DNA of 31,044 bases from Actinomortierella ambigua (Eukaryota > Mortierellomycota > Mortierellomycetes > Mortierellales > Mortierellaceae), in assembly GCA_016098155.1 (NCBI GenBank), contig JAAAJB010000432.1:1-31044 (forward strand), in the 5' to 3' direction. The notes below the pieces were generated by a model. It was not told the origin of the DNA, made no database searches, and saw only the letters and a list, made by a program, of their open reading frames with translations. This document shows positions 20,085 to 31,044 of the stretch, piece by piece; positions within the stretch are counted from its first letter, which is position 1; every line of letters starts with the position of its first letter. Made by a program: the position numbers and the translations under genes.

Positions 20085-21086
20085 ATGACTAACACGTAAG
20101 TGTATTTCCGCATCATTCACGTTTATCTGCCCTCTAGCCTTTATGTGCTCCATTGACTCCACTAGCAGCAACATAGTGTCTGACACCTCTGCTTTGTATC
20201 GACGTGTTTTATCCCTAATCACAATATAGACCCTCTGATCCAGCTACCTCCTCTGCTGCTGGCAAGCGCAAGGCTGAAGGTAAACCGGCATACATCTCGG
20301 CTTTAAGAAGAAACTCAAGTGTGATAGATACAGGAGCGTTTCTCGCCTATACGCCCATCCTTGGAATTGGGAGTGGGGTTCAAAGTCAAAAGCACGCCTA
20401 TCTTTCCTGGAAACTTTCGCCCTAAGGGAAGAGGAAACTATGAGAACACAAAACTGTAAACCATGCAAGCTGCATTGGTTTTACCCTCTTTCTCCACTAA
20501 TCAAGGGGTGGATGAAATGAAATCGAAGAACGATGCAGCTGTCTACAACAGAGAAGAGAACTTGCGCCTCGCCATCCTGCAGGATATTACCTATTTAACA
20601 TTGTATCCCGCCCCGTTAACGTCCTTCGAACTAGACCCTCTTCCCGAGCCATCGTCGAAGCGATCGTCTGGTGCTGCATCAAGCTCGTCCAAGCCCGATG
20701 ATGACGAGGATAACAGCGATCAAGAGGACGATGATCTGGATGAGGATCTGGACTTTTTGGAGACATCCAACATCCTTCACGGCCGCCGCACCCGTGGTGT
20801 CAAGATTGACTACTCCAAGGTCCCTCAGGACGACCTGCCCGACGAGGAAGAGGAGGAAGATGAGGAGGTCTCGGCTGCCGTCGTGGCTCAGGAAGACGAC
20901 GATGAAGAGGAGGAAGAGGAGGAAGAGGAGGAAGATGAGAGTGCTGAGACCAAGGTCGAGGCACCATCTACGGACACAAAGGATGAGGTGGAGACCAAGC
21001 CTGCTGCTGCTGCCACTGCTGCTACCGAAGCATCCGAGTCGACTGCTGGTCAGGAGGCCAATGATACGAAGACAACCGAGGCGTAG
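20085..21086 (+). CDS. CHZ1: Histone H2A.Z-H2B chaperone CHZ1, 3 exons
   Basis: The exons are 20085-20095, 20230-20279 and 20635-21086 (170 aa). The introns are 134 and 355 nt, GT-AG, and the phases (2, then 1) fit exactly. The first two exons give MTNTPSDPATSSAAGKRKAE, and the third begins DPLPEPSSKR. The diagnostic CHZ motif is in the middle: LDFLETSNILHGRRTRGVKI followed by DYSKV. Acidic runs lie on both sides (DDDEDNSDQEDDDLDEDLD and a long Glu/Asp block near 20840-20940). The C-terminus is Ala/Thr/Glu-rich and disordered. Chz1 binds H2A.Z-H2B dimers and delivers them to the SWR1 remodeller in the nucleus. An alternative start inside intron 2 would also read in frame into exon 3 (see findings). 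It diverges from DCN1. Confidence 0.88.
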
Positions 21087-21756
21087 TTCTCCCGTCCCTC
21101 CTCCCCCCCCCCCCGCAGATACCACTCCTGAGAGTCTCTTCTGCTTTGGAGGCACACACCAAATCCCACCCCCTACCCCTTTCACTGACTTTGTCCTTTC
21201 CGATGTTGTAGTCTCCTGCTCGCGCCATCCACTGAACAACGTACAAATAATATTGATGGTGTCGACGACGCTGCAAAAGGAGATGGCAAATTTCCCACCA
21301 ATATGATGTGTGGTTCGGCTGGCTTTCTGTTGGCTTCATTTTGGTGGCGACCTATGCCTCGGCTTTTTTTTTTTTTCTGGGGATGGGTAAAAGGACACAC
21401 GCCTGCCATAGCTCTTTTGCAGGTAGAGAAAGCTGGATGGGTTCAAAGTATTATTGAGTTTTTTTTTTCAGTTCTCTCCGATCTCTTTCTAAAAAAACGA
21501 AAGGGGGTGCTGGTACTATAGACGGAAAGAGGGTGGGTGTGCACATGGTGGGAGGTGGATGGTTAAAGGTTCCTGAATTTGGTACAATGGCGAGCGAGGA
21601 TAGGGAGGAGGGCGTTGGGGAGGGGGGGGAGGGTGTAGAGATGTTGGTTTCATTTTTTTGGTTCCGTTCTCTTCTTTGTTGTTCGCTTCGGAGTCACTAG
21701 GCGTTTGCTGCTTTCCAGAAATAAAAACAGGGGGGGCATACCGATTCTTCTATCTT
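21087..21756. other. Convergent 3' region between CHZ1 and CDC42
   Basis: This 670-bp spacer contains a C12 run (21103-21114) just past the CHZ1 stop, a T run near 21365-21376 and a G8 run (21622-21629). Neither strand gives a frame with recognisable homology. It should hold the 3' UTRs of both genes. Confidence 0.55.
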
Positions 21757-24346
<2,590 letters not shown>

Positions 24347-24971
24347 GGTGGATCGAGGCTTTTTTGAAGGGGATGGAGGGTCAATGGATGGGAGAAAGAG
24401 AGAAAGGTGAAAACTGTCTGGGTCCTAGTAAGAGCTGGAGAGAGACAAACAAGATAAAAAGGAGAGGAGGAATACAATGAGGGTTTTGGGAGTTTGGGTG
24501 GCGGAGGGGAGAAGGGGGAAAAAAGGGAAAGGTGAGAAAGTGAGAGAGTGTATGTGTGTGTGAGAGGGAGAGCGAGAGAGCAGCAGCAGGCTGTCCGTCT
24601 GTCTGTTCGGTCTGTTCTGCTGTTGTTCAGTGGGGTCAAAAGTCAGGCAGAGAGAGAGCGAGAGAGAGAGAAGTGAGTGAGTGAGTGAGAGAGTCAGAAG
24701 ACAGAGGCGCGCACAGCACGTCCCCACACCACACGCACAAACAGAGACTCACATGTATACGCTGGTATACACTCACTCGCTATTGCAACCTACACACACA
24801 CGAAGAGGCAAAGAGGAATGAAAAAGTTAGCCACGGCAGGGCCAAGGGTCCCATTCATTTCCATTCCATGAACATTCTAAAACAGGATATTACCACACGC
24901 AAAAACTCACAGGCACGACGCGGGAATACGAGGGGAATTATAAAAGGTGAGAGTGTGAAGGGAGCAGCAGG

Positions 24972-25005
<34 letters not shown>
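24972..25005. repeat. (GA)n microsatellite
   Basis: Nearly perfect GA repeats lie within the purine-rich half of the CDC42-PDA1 gap. On the CDC42 sense strand this is a CT tract about 630 bp upstream of the start. Confidence 0.9.
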
Positions 25006-25352
25006 AGGGAGGAGAGGAGAGCAAACGACAGTGAAGAACAAGAACAAGAAGAAGAAGAAGCGAGATAGAGACAGAGTGAGTGAGTGAGTGAGTACGAAAG
25101 AGAGAAGGAAGGAAGGAAGGAAAAAGAAGGGAGGAAAGAAGGAAAGAGAATAAAAAAAAGGGAACAAAGCAGCAATCAAGAAGAAAGTGACTGAGAGAGA
25201 GAAAGCTGGCCAGATGCTCACTGACATGGCCATGCATACATATCACCACCCTTCATGGCATGCTCTATTTTGGAGCTTGGCAGCGTGCCTGTGAGTGAGT
25301 GAGGATGTTGTGCGTGTGAGTGTGTGAATGTGTGAGTGTGTGTGAATGTGTA

Positions 25353-25390
25353 TCTGTTTGTCTGCCTGTCTGTCTGTCTGCCTGCCTGCC
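25353..25390. repeat. (TCTG/CCTG)n tetranucleotide repeat
   Basis: Tandem four-base units TCTG and CCTG follow a TG-rich stretch (about 25290-25350). This is a compound microsatellite in the intergenic region. Confidence 0.85.
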
Positions 25391-25646
25391 TCTCTGTCCA
25401 TCCACCCTGTCTGCAGCACATCCTGTCTGTCTGTATATCCTGCCTGTCTCTGTGTGTGTATGTGGGCAGATGGGAAGGTAGGTGGATGGGGGAATGAATG
25501 CATTGGATCGTGGGCTGCACCCCAGGGTTCAGTGGGGCTAACACGCACCCCCTCCAGCCTTGCTTGTCACTCCTCCGCCCGACCTCACCTCCTTCTTCTA
25601 CAAGTTCTCGGCTTCTGCACTCTTTCGATCCTGCCATGGTCCTAAC

Positions 25647-25742
25647 CTCCTCCTCTTCTTCTTCTTCTTCCTCCTTCCTCCTTCCTCCTCCTCCTTCCCT
25701 CTCCTTCTTCTCCTCCTCTTCCTCCTCCTCCTCCTCCTCTCT
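25647..25742. repeat. (CTT/CTC)n pyrimidine tract
   Basis: About 95 bp consist almost only of C and T in CTT and CTC triplets, in the pyrimidine-rich half of the intergenic region. Confidence 0.9.
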
Positions 25743-26574
25743 CCCTGTTCACTCTCACCAATGCACATGAATCTTTATCCTCTCTTGCCCCTGCCCCCCC
25801 CTCGCATCCCAACCATCGCGTCGTCATCCCCCCTCCTCTCCACACAAAGATATCTCGTAGTCGCCCAAGGTTTTTTGGCGCTGCGTCTGAGCCCTGAATG
25901 AGCGACCACTCACAACGCAGCTTACGTTGGACTGTTCACCACCCATCTAGTTGCTGGATGGACTGCTGTGACAAAGCCCTGCCATAAAAAGAACACGATT
26001 GTCCTGCAATCCTGCGGCATGATCTCTCGGTATACCTTCCTCCTCGTCCTCCTCTTGTCTCAAAAACCCGCTTTGGCTGTTTGGAGGCAAAGAGTCTTGA
26101 TGGCAGGTTGCAAATGAGGGTTGCAGCTCTCTACGATACTAGCAAGGCGAAGCATTCTCTCCTGCCTTGACTCCTCGTTTATTTTTTTTTCTCCTACTCT
26201 CCTACTCTCCTGCTCTGGCTTTGGTTACTCTTCGCCACGCCTCCTGTTGCCTTTCCTTTTGGATGACAGAGTTGCTTTTTTATTTTTTACTTATTTGGAG
26301 GCTCAATGAGGTATACTCGTGCGTTTTGGACGAAACCACAACAAAGGTCAAACAAAAGGGTGATTCCACGTCGAGTGTCGACGATAAAGCATTGTCAACC
26401 CTTCACATAAGACACCTGCTGGCCATGGACACTGCTCAGCCATCAGCTCTCCCATCACTGGCATGTTGGAGATGCCCTTTTCTCTCCCTACGACAATCAG
26501 TGAAGGCATGCGCATTTGATCAGGTTTGGTGGCCCATCAATTCCGGTTGTTCTCCAAAATCAATAGTAGTAGCA

Positions 26575-26631
26575 GTTGTTGTTGTTGTAGTATTGGACGA
26601 TGCAGAAGAAGAAGAAGAAGAAGAAGAAGAA
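26575..26631. repeat. (GTT)n and (GAA)n triplet repeats
   Basis: Short GTT repeats (26575-26586) are followed, after a 15-bp spacer, by about nine GAA units (26605-26631). They fall in a plus-strand frame that would encode poly-Val and poly-Glu, which I regard as a by-product of the repeat. Confidence 0.85.
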
Positions 26632-26990
26632 GGAAATAAATGCAGGCGCATAAAGAACCTTTTATAGAACAGGCGAGCAGCCACGGGAACGATGGAAGCA
26701 GCCGGAGCGGGCATGGATAAAGGGCGGCAAATGGCTTGGGGGCGGGGCGATTCCGCAACTCTCCATCAACGGTAGGAAGGGAGAGCACTTGCAACGCGTG
26801 CCTACGAGAGCACAGCGAAGGCGGAAAGGTAATTTGACCGCGCGTACTCTATCCACCTGCCCGCGTTTTTACTGCTTTGAACAAGCATTTCCTCCTCATC
26901 CTCATCCCCTCTTTCTCTCCCTCTCTCTCTCTCTTTCTCTTTGTCTGTCTTTCTCTCTTTGCCAGCCTTTCTCTCTCTCTCGACAGCGCA

Positions 26991-26998
26991 TATAAAAA
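26991..26998 (+). promoter_or_regulatory. TATA-box candidate for PDA1
   Basis: TATAAAAA lies on the plus strand just after a CT-rich run and 521 bp upstream of the PDA1 start codon. If it is used, the leader is long and mostly pyrimidine-rich. Support is motif and orientation only. Confidence 0.4.
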
Positions 26999-27346
26999 GA
27001 GTGATCAACACGCAACCTTGGTGGTGGTGGTGGTAGTGGTGGTGATTTTCTTTTTGACGTGCGTGTCACTGTCGTCTGACAGGGAACGAGAGATCGCGAG
27101 AGTGTATGCGCGTGTGAGGGAGAGAAGGAGGAGAGAGGGGTGAATCCTCCCTTGCTGCAGAGTAGAATGAGAGAGCAGCAGTGGAGCATGTACAGTACGT
27201 TTGGCAGATAGGGCAGGGAGAAGTTGAGTTTGATCTCCACTTTTTCTCATATCAGAGTGCTCTGTCCGCTGTTTGTTTACGTTTGGTCGAGATTTTCATT
27301 GCCCGTCTATCAGCGTTCTCGTCGGGCATTCTCCCTGCCGTCCTCT

Positions 27347-27360
27347 CCCCCCCCCCCCCC
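27347..27360. repeat. C14 homopolymer
   Basis: Fourteen C residues lie in the presumed PDA1 leader, about 150 bp upstream of the ATG. This is the longest C/G run in the window. Confidence 0.9.
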
Positions 27361-27511
27361 TCTTCTACGTAGTTGTTACCTCTTTTTTTTTTTCTCACTT
27401 ACTTTCTTTTCTCTCTTTCTTCCTCTTCTTCTTCTTCCTCTCTAACCCTTGTCTCCCCCCCCCTTCCCCTCCACATCCTTCTCCCTCTCCTTCCTCGACC
27501 TCTGTAAAGCC

Positions 27512-30139
27512 ATGCTCGCCTCCACCAGAATGTCCCTTTCCAAGGTTGCCGCCAAGGCCTTCATGCCCTCGGTAAATAACCTTGCTTGCTTCCTTCCCCC
27601 AAAAATATCTTGAACAACCAGAGACGACCTTCACCACCCACTCTCCCCAACAACAAAAACAATCATATTATTCAGATCACCTAGCAGGGAAATGTCGCAG
27701 CACCCTCGGTCATGGACTTGAACAATGACAATGGACCATTCCATGCAGAGCAGAAACGCATTACGCAAGGATATGAAGACGTCTATCAGTTGTTCCAGAA
27801 CAATAAGTTTACAGAGCGATAACGCAATTGGAGAAGAAGAAACAAAAAAAAACGACACGGCATAATTGTAGACCACTACGACCCAGTGCAAGACCACAGC
27901 ACGGCGACGATGGACAGCTGCACAACCCCCCATCGCCAGCAGACGGGGGGGGGGCCTGTTGATACTTCCCTATCATCGTGAGGAGAAACGTCGCTTGACG
28001 ACACGACGGTCGATTCTGTGGGGCGTGAGACTATTTGGTCTCTGCAGGATCGCCCCACATCGATCCACCGATCGTCTTGTGCCAACAGTGCGTTGCCTCA
28101 TAGAAGAGTCGAGAGGCCTCTTCTCTCTCTCTCTCTCTCTCTTTCGGCACTTGTCGCTATGCCTACTTTGGCAACGGCTGTGGATGAAGCAGAGAATTAC
28201 GACCCAGCTTATCTAGTCCCGATCATGACGAGCCCCTCTCCCCCACCACACCTCTCCTCTCTCTCTCTCATCCTTCTCGTCGCTGGCTGTTACCACAACT
28301 GCATTGTGTGTCTCGCGCGTCCGCCACCAAACAAGTCTGTTAACGTCTGGTTACTTTTCTTTTGCCCTTCCCATTGAACGACAATACGAAACACTAGGCG
28401 GTTCGCACCTTTGCCTCGTCGGCCGTTGCCCGTGATGTCAACATTACCCTCCACCCCCAGTCGTTTGAGGCTTACAAGTGCGACGCGCCCTCCCTCGAGC
28501 TTACTCTCAAGAAGGAGGAGCTCGTCCACATGTACAACAGCATGGTCACCATGCGCCGTATGGAGATGGCTTCGGATGCCCTGTACAAGGCCAAGCTCAT
28601 CCGTGGTTTCTGCCACTTGTGCACTGGTCAGGTAAGAACTTGTTCTCCTTTTTGCTCTTATGGGAAGTTTTAAATTCTATTTTCCCAACAAAAAAATGTG
28701 GCGGAAATTCCCGCGCGCAGTCTAGTTTTGGGCACCAGCCCAAGTGGAAGGAGGAAGCGGGGAGGGGAGGAGACCCCCTCACAGGTCTGCACGCACCACA
28801 GTTTTCGCATGGAACTCCTGGATACACTAGACGGGTTGATCCTTTTCTGTAGATGTCCCCCCCCCCCTGCGCTGAACAGGAAAGCCTGGAGACAGCATGG
28901 TTCCTATTCATCCCTCCGCGTTAATCTCACCTTCGGCGGCAAACTCCTGTCCCGTGTACTTTATGAACGTACAGGCTGATCAAGATTTGATAACCATGCC
29001 TTTGGGGGGAGAAAAGAAAGTGACAGGGCGATCAGACCACCAAGAAAAAGAAAAAAAGAGTGCAGCTCTTTCCAAACAAACTCACCTTCCATTCTTCTAC
29101 TCGTCCATTCTGCTATTGTGGCGTATCTAGGAAGCCGTCGCTGTTGGTATGGAGACCGCCTTGACCGAGAAGGACAAGATCATCACAGCCTACCGCTGCC
29201 ACGGTTTCACCTACATGCGCGGCGGCTCGATCACCAGCATCCTCGCCGAGCTTCTCGGCCGCAAGGCCGGTATCTCGGGAGGTAAGGGTGGCTCCATGCA
29301 CATGTTCACCCCCAACTTCTTTGGTGGTAACGGTATTGTAGGTGCCCAGGTACCTCTCGGTGCCGGTATTGCCTTTGCTCAAAAGTATCTCGGTGAGAAG
29401 GCCGCCACCTTTGCCCTCTATGGTGACGGTGCCTCCAACCAGGGCCAGGTCTTTGAGGCCTACAACATGGCCAAGCTGTGGGACCTCCCCTGCGTCTTTG
29501 TCTGCGAGAACAACCGCTACGGCATGGGTACGGCTGCCAACCGCTCCTCGGCCAACACCAGCTACTTTAAGCGCGGTGACTACATTCCCGGTGTCAAGGT
29601 AAGAAGAGACTTGCGAACAACAACAGGGGGAGGGGAAGCACACATTCTTCCAGTCTTGGAATGAATCAATTCTAATACTAATATAATTTTCACATATCTG
29701 ACAATTTCCCCTTTTCATGCCATCTTAGGTCAACGGCATGGATGTCCTGGCTGTTCACCAGGCTGTCGCCTACGCCAAGGAGTGGACCGTCTCTGGCAAG
29801 GGTCCTCTCCTGCTGGAGATGGAGACCTACCGCTATGGTGGTCACTCCATGTCTGACCCCGGTACCACCTACCGCACCCGTGAGGAGATTCAGCACATGC
29901 GTTCGAACAACGACCCCATCACTGGCTTGAAGCAGCGCATGCTGGACTTTGGCGTCGTCACAGAGGAGGAGCTCAAGGCTATCGACAAGGCTGCCCGTGC
30001 CGAGGTCGACAAGGCCGTCGAGGAGTCTAAGGCCAGCCCCGAGCCCGATGTTGACCAGCTCTTCACCCAGATCTACATTAAGGGCACCGAGGTTCCTCAC
30101 ATCCGTGGCCGTGAGCCTGAGGAGGGTATCCGTTTCTAA
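27512..30139 (+). CDS. PDA1: Pyruvate dehydrogenase E1 alpha subunit (PDA1), mitochondrial
   Basis: The exons are 27512-27571, 28398-28631, 29131-29598 and 29729-30139 (390 aa). The introns are 826, 499 and 130 nt, all GT-AG in phase 0. The N-terminus ([20 protein letters not shown], continued by [12 protein letters not shown]) is a typical Arg/Ser-rich matrix presequence split by intron 1. The thiamine diphosphate motif GDG (196-198) to NN (225-226) is present, within [16 protein letters not shown] and [10 protein letters not shown]. The regulatory loop reads [20 protein letters not shown], with Ser294 at the classical E1 kinase site, as in yeast Pda1. E1 alpha/beta decarboxylates pyruvate and hands the acetyl group to E2, feeding acetyl-CoA to the TCA cycle. 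Intron 1 holds an open, phase-compatible extra exon (see findings). Confidence 0.97.
27685..27822 (+). other. Candidate alternative terminal exon within PDA1 intron 1
   Basis: After a CTAG (or CAG three bases later) acceptor, a frame of 45 codons ends in TAA. It is read in phase 0 from PDA1 exon 1 across a 113-nt GT-AG intron, the size common in this window. The encoded tail is non-repetitive and hydrophilic (for example [20 protein letters not shown]), with an internal ATG at 27712. Spliced to exon 1, it would give a 65-aa product with the first half of the mitochondrial presequence. No AATAAA is visible soon after the stop. I recognise no family. It may be an alternative exon, a poison exon, a gene relic or chance. 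Confidence 0.35.
28118..28145. repeat. CT-rich tract within PDA1 intron 1
   Basis: A CT dinucleotide tract lies in the middle of the 826-nt intron. It immediately precedes an ATG (28159) opening a short plausible peptide ([20 protein letters not shown]). That arrangement resembles the CT-rich leaders of other genes here, but the peptide is out of frame with exon 2 without another splice. Confidence 0.6.
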
Positions 30140-30334
30140 ACAAGCAGAAACGACAAGCAAGCAACCCTTGATAGAAATTTCGTTCCTCTTCCAACATAAT
30201 CCACTTTCATTTTTTTTCACCTCTCATGTACCCATAAATCTTTCTGCTGATAAAAAAAATCATCCAACCATCCACGTTTGAAATTTCAAATGCGTTCAAA
30301 AGGAAGGAATGAGGTAGCGCTCGAGTCGTGCATA
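30140..30334. other. PDA1 3' region
   Basis: This non-coding stretch of 195 bp follows the PDA1 stop and precedes a convergent minus-strand coding-like stretch. A T8 run near 30209 and a short A run near 30250 are present. No clear AATAAA was seen (a CATAAATC variant lies near 30233). Confidence 0.5.
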
Positions 30335-30951
30335 TCAAATTTTCTCGCCATCCACATCCACACAGAGGTGCTCTGCAGGATCTGACGCATCTACACCGCT
30401 GTACACAAGCTCCAGCCCGGCCAGCAGCCACGAGTTTGCAAGGCAGACGACCTCCTTTGGCTGACGGTCAACAATATCAAGATGCGAGCGCGGACGGGCG
30501 CTCACCCAGGCCAAGCTTTAAGACTCACAGAGACGACCCACAGAAGCAGACTCAACCGTAGCCTCAGACCTCTCATACCAGCGGGTGCACAGGATCTGGC
30601 ACCGTCCGTCAGACATTGTCGTCCACGTAGGAAGTGACCTTTAGAGATATGTGGCCTGTCCCTGGCGAGAATTCTGGCTTGACACTCTTTCTCCCAGAGT
30701 TGACGCCAATGGGGGCTGAAGAGCCGAAATGTGTGGCATGTCACCGGTGCAGACGACACCGACCAAGACACCGATGACGACGAAAGGGTGGGGCTGCCGC
30801 CACCCTTGGACCTTTCTGATCTCTGGCCCCTCATGTAACCTGCCTTTTGGACTTCGCCGCCGCCTTTGGATTTCGTTTCGTTATAATGAGTAGTTTTATC
30901 TTGCATTCTCCCATCTGCTTGTACTTTTAGCCCATATCTTTTTTGGGCCAT
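30335..30951 (-). pseudogene. Unassigned minus-strand coding stretch, disrupted or incompletely spliced
   Basis: On the minus strand, one frame from an ATG at 30739 down to the stop at 30335-30337 reads like protein but contains TAA stops at 30641-30643 and 30518-30520. The last segment (HLDIVDRQPKEVVCLANSWL then LAGLELVYSGVDASDPAEHL) is the most gene-like, ending CVDVDGEKI. The middle one contains MSDGRCQILCTRWYERSEAT. A 63-nt GTATGA...AAAG intron at 30578-30516 would bypass the second stop and keep frame, but its acceptor is weak. Another frame is open over 30502-30951 (starts MAQKRYGLKVQADGR). I recognise no family. It could be the 3' end of a spliced gene entering from the right or a decayed gene. 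Confidence 0.35.
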
Positions 30952-31044
30952 CTTCGTCCCTTTGTGCCCGTAGCCGATAGTTTTTTTTTATCCTCTATTG
31001 TTGCAACAGGCGGCCGCGTCTCGCAGATCGCGGACAGGTGCGCG
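30952..31044. other. Right edge, nothing recognised
   Basis: A T9-10 run near 30980-30990 and GC-rich sequence containing a GCGGCCGC-like stretch (31010-31018) are visible. No feature can be supported in this short edge. Confidence 0.4.

Larger units (their letters stand above)
24347..27511. other. 3.2-kb divergent intergenic region between CDC42 and PDA1
   Basis: No convincing gene is found. From about 24370 to 25210 the plus strand is purine-rich (GA/GAA/GGAA). From about 25560 to 25770 and 26880 to 27500 it is pyrimidine-rich (CTT/CTC/CT). It also contains TG, TCTG, GAA/GTT and GGT microsatellites. Each gene is thus preceded by a CT-rich stretch on its own sense strand. Long frames here (for example 25218-25637 minus and 26167-26667 plus) are translations of repeats or lack family resemblance. 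Long, intron-containing leaders for either gene are possible. Confidence 0.6.

Noticed and set aside
20679..21239. 186-codon minus-strand hydrophobic frame opposite CHZ1
   Set aside because: It is antisense to the acidic repeats of CHZ1; Glu/Asp codons read as Leu/Phe/Val on the other strand.
25218..25637. 139-codon minus-strand frame with Thr/His/Asp/Arg repeats
   Set aside because: It translates the TG and TCTG microsatellites directly; no non-repeat segment resembles a protein family.
26167..26667. 166-codon plus-strand frame upstream of PDA1
   Set aside because: It includes poly-Val and poly-Glu made by GTT and GAA repeats, has a hydrophobic, T-rich start, and shows no recognisable domain.

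Overview
This window is nuclear DNA from a eukaryote, almost certainly a fungus. Eleven protein-coding genes can be reconstructed exon by exon. All are interrupted by short to medium spliceosomal introns (29 in total: 28 GT-AG and one GC-AG). There are no operons, Shine-Dalgarno sites or prokaryotic elements. The gene set is HAS1, YTH1, a REB1/TTF1-type Myb factor, QCR6, DCN1, CHZ1, CDC42 and PDA1. Together with the dense introns, the many long C/G homopolymers and the CT-rich leaders, it suggests an early-diverging filamentous fungus, perhaps of the Mortierella type. The placement below 'fungus' is inference from general impression, not from any search.

Layout. Positions 454-5811 carry three minus-strand genes: an AIFM2/FSP1-like FAD oxidoreductase and two four-pass membrane proteins with the same two-exon design. 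A doubtful small reading frame follows at 6238-6537. YTH1 (minus) and HAS1 (plus) diverge from a 447-bp promoter region. The REB1/TTF1-like gene (plus) runs convergently into QCR6 (minus). DCN1 (minus) and CHZ1 (plus) diverge from about 210 bp, and each starts with a tiny first exon (3 and 11 nt). CDC42 (minus) converges on CHZ1. CDC42 and PDA1 (plus) are separated by 3.2 kb of microsatellite-rich DNA without a recognisable gene. The right end holds an unassigned, apparently degraded or mis-spliced minus-strand coding stretch.

Roles. The genes are mostly housekeeping: mRNA 3'-end processing (YTH1), ribosome biogenesis (HAS1), rDNA or general regulatory binding (REB1-like), respiration and carbon entry (QCR6, PDA1), cullin neddylation (DCN1), H2A.Z chaperoning (CHZ1) and cell polarity (CDC42). 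They share promoters as divergent pairs but do not form a metabolic or defence cluster, and I see no mobile element, CRISPR array, rRNA or tRNA gene.

The most interesting signals are: an open, phase-compatible alternative terminal exon inside PDA1 intron 1; the GC-AG intron beside a 17-nt microexon that carries the CDC42 P-loop; the ATG-only first exon of DCN1 facing the 11-nt first exon of CHZ1; an open alternative N-terminus inside CHZ1 intron 2; the pair of four-pass membrane genes; and the window-wide pattern of pyrimidine-rich sense-strand leaders.
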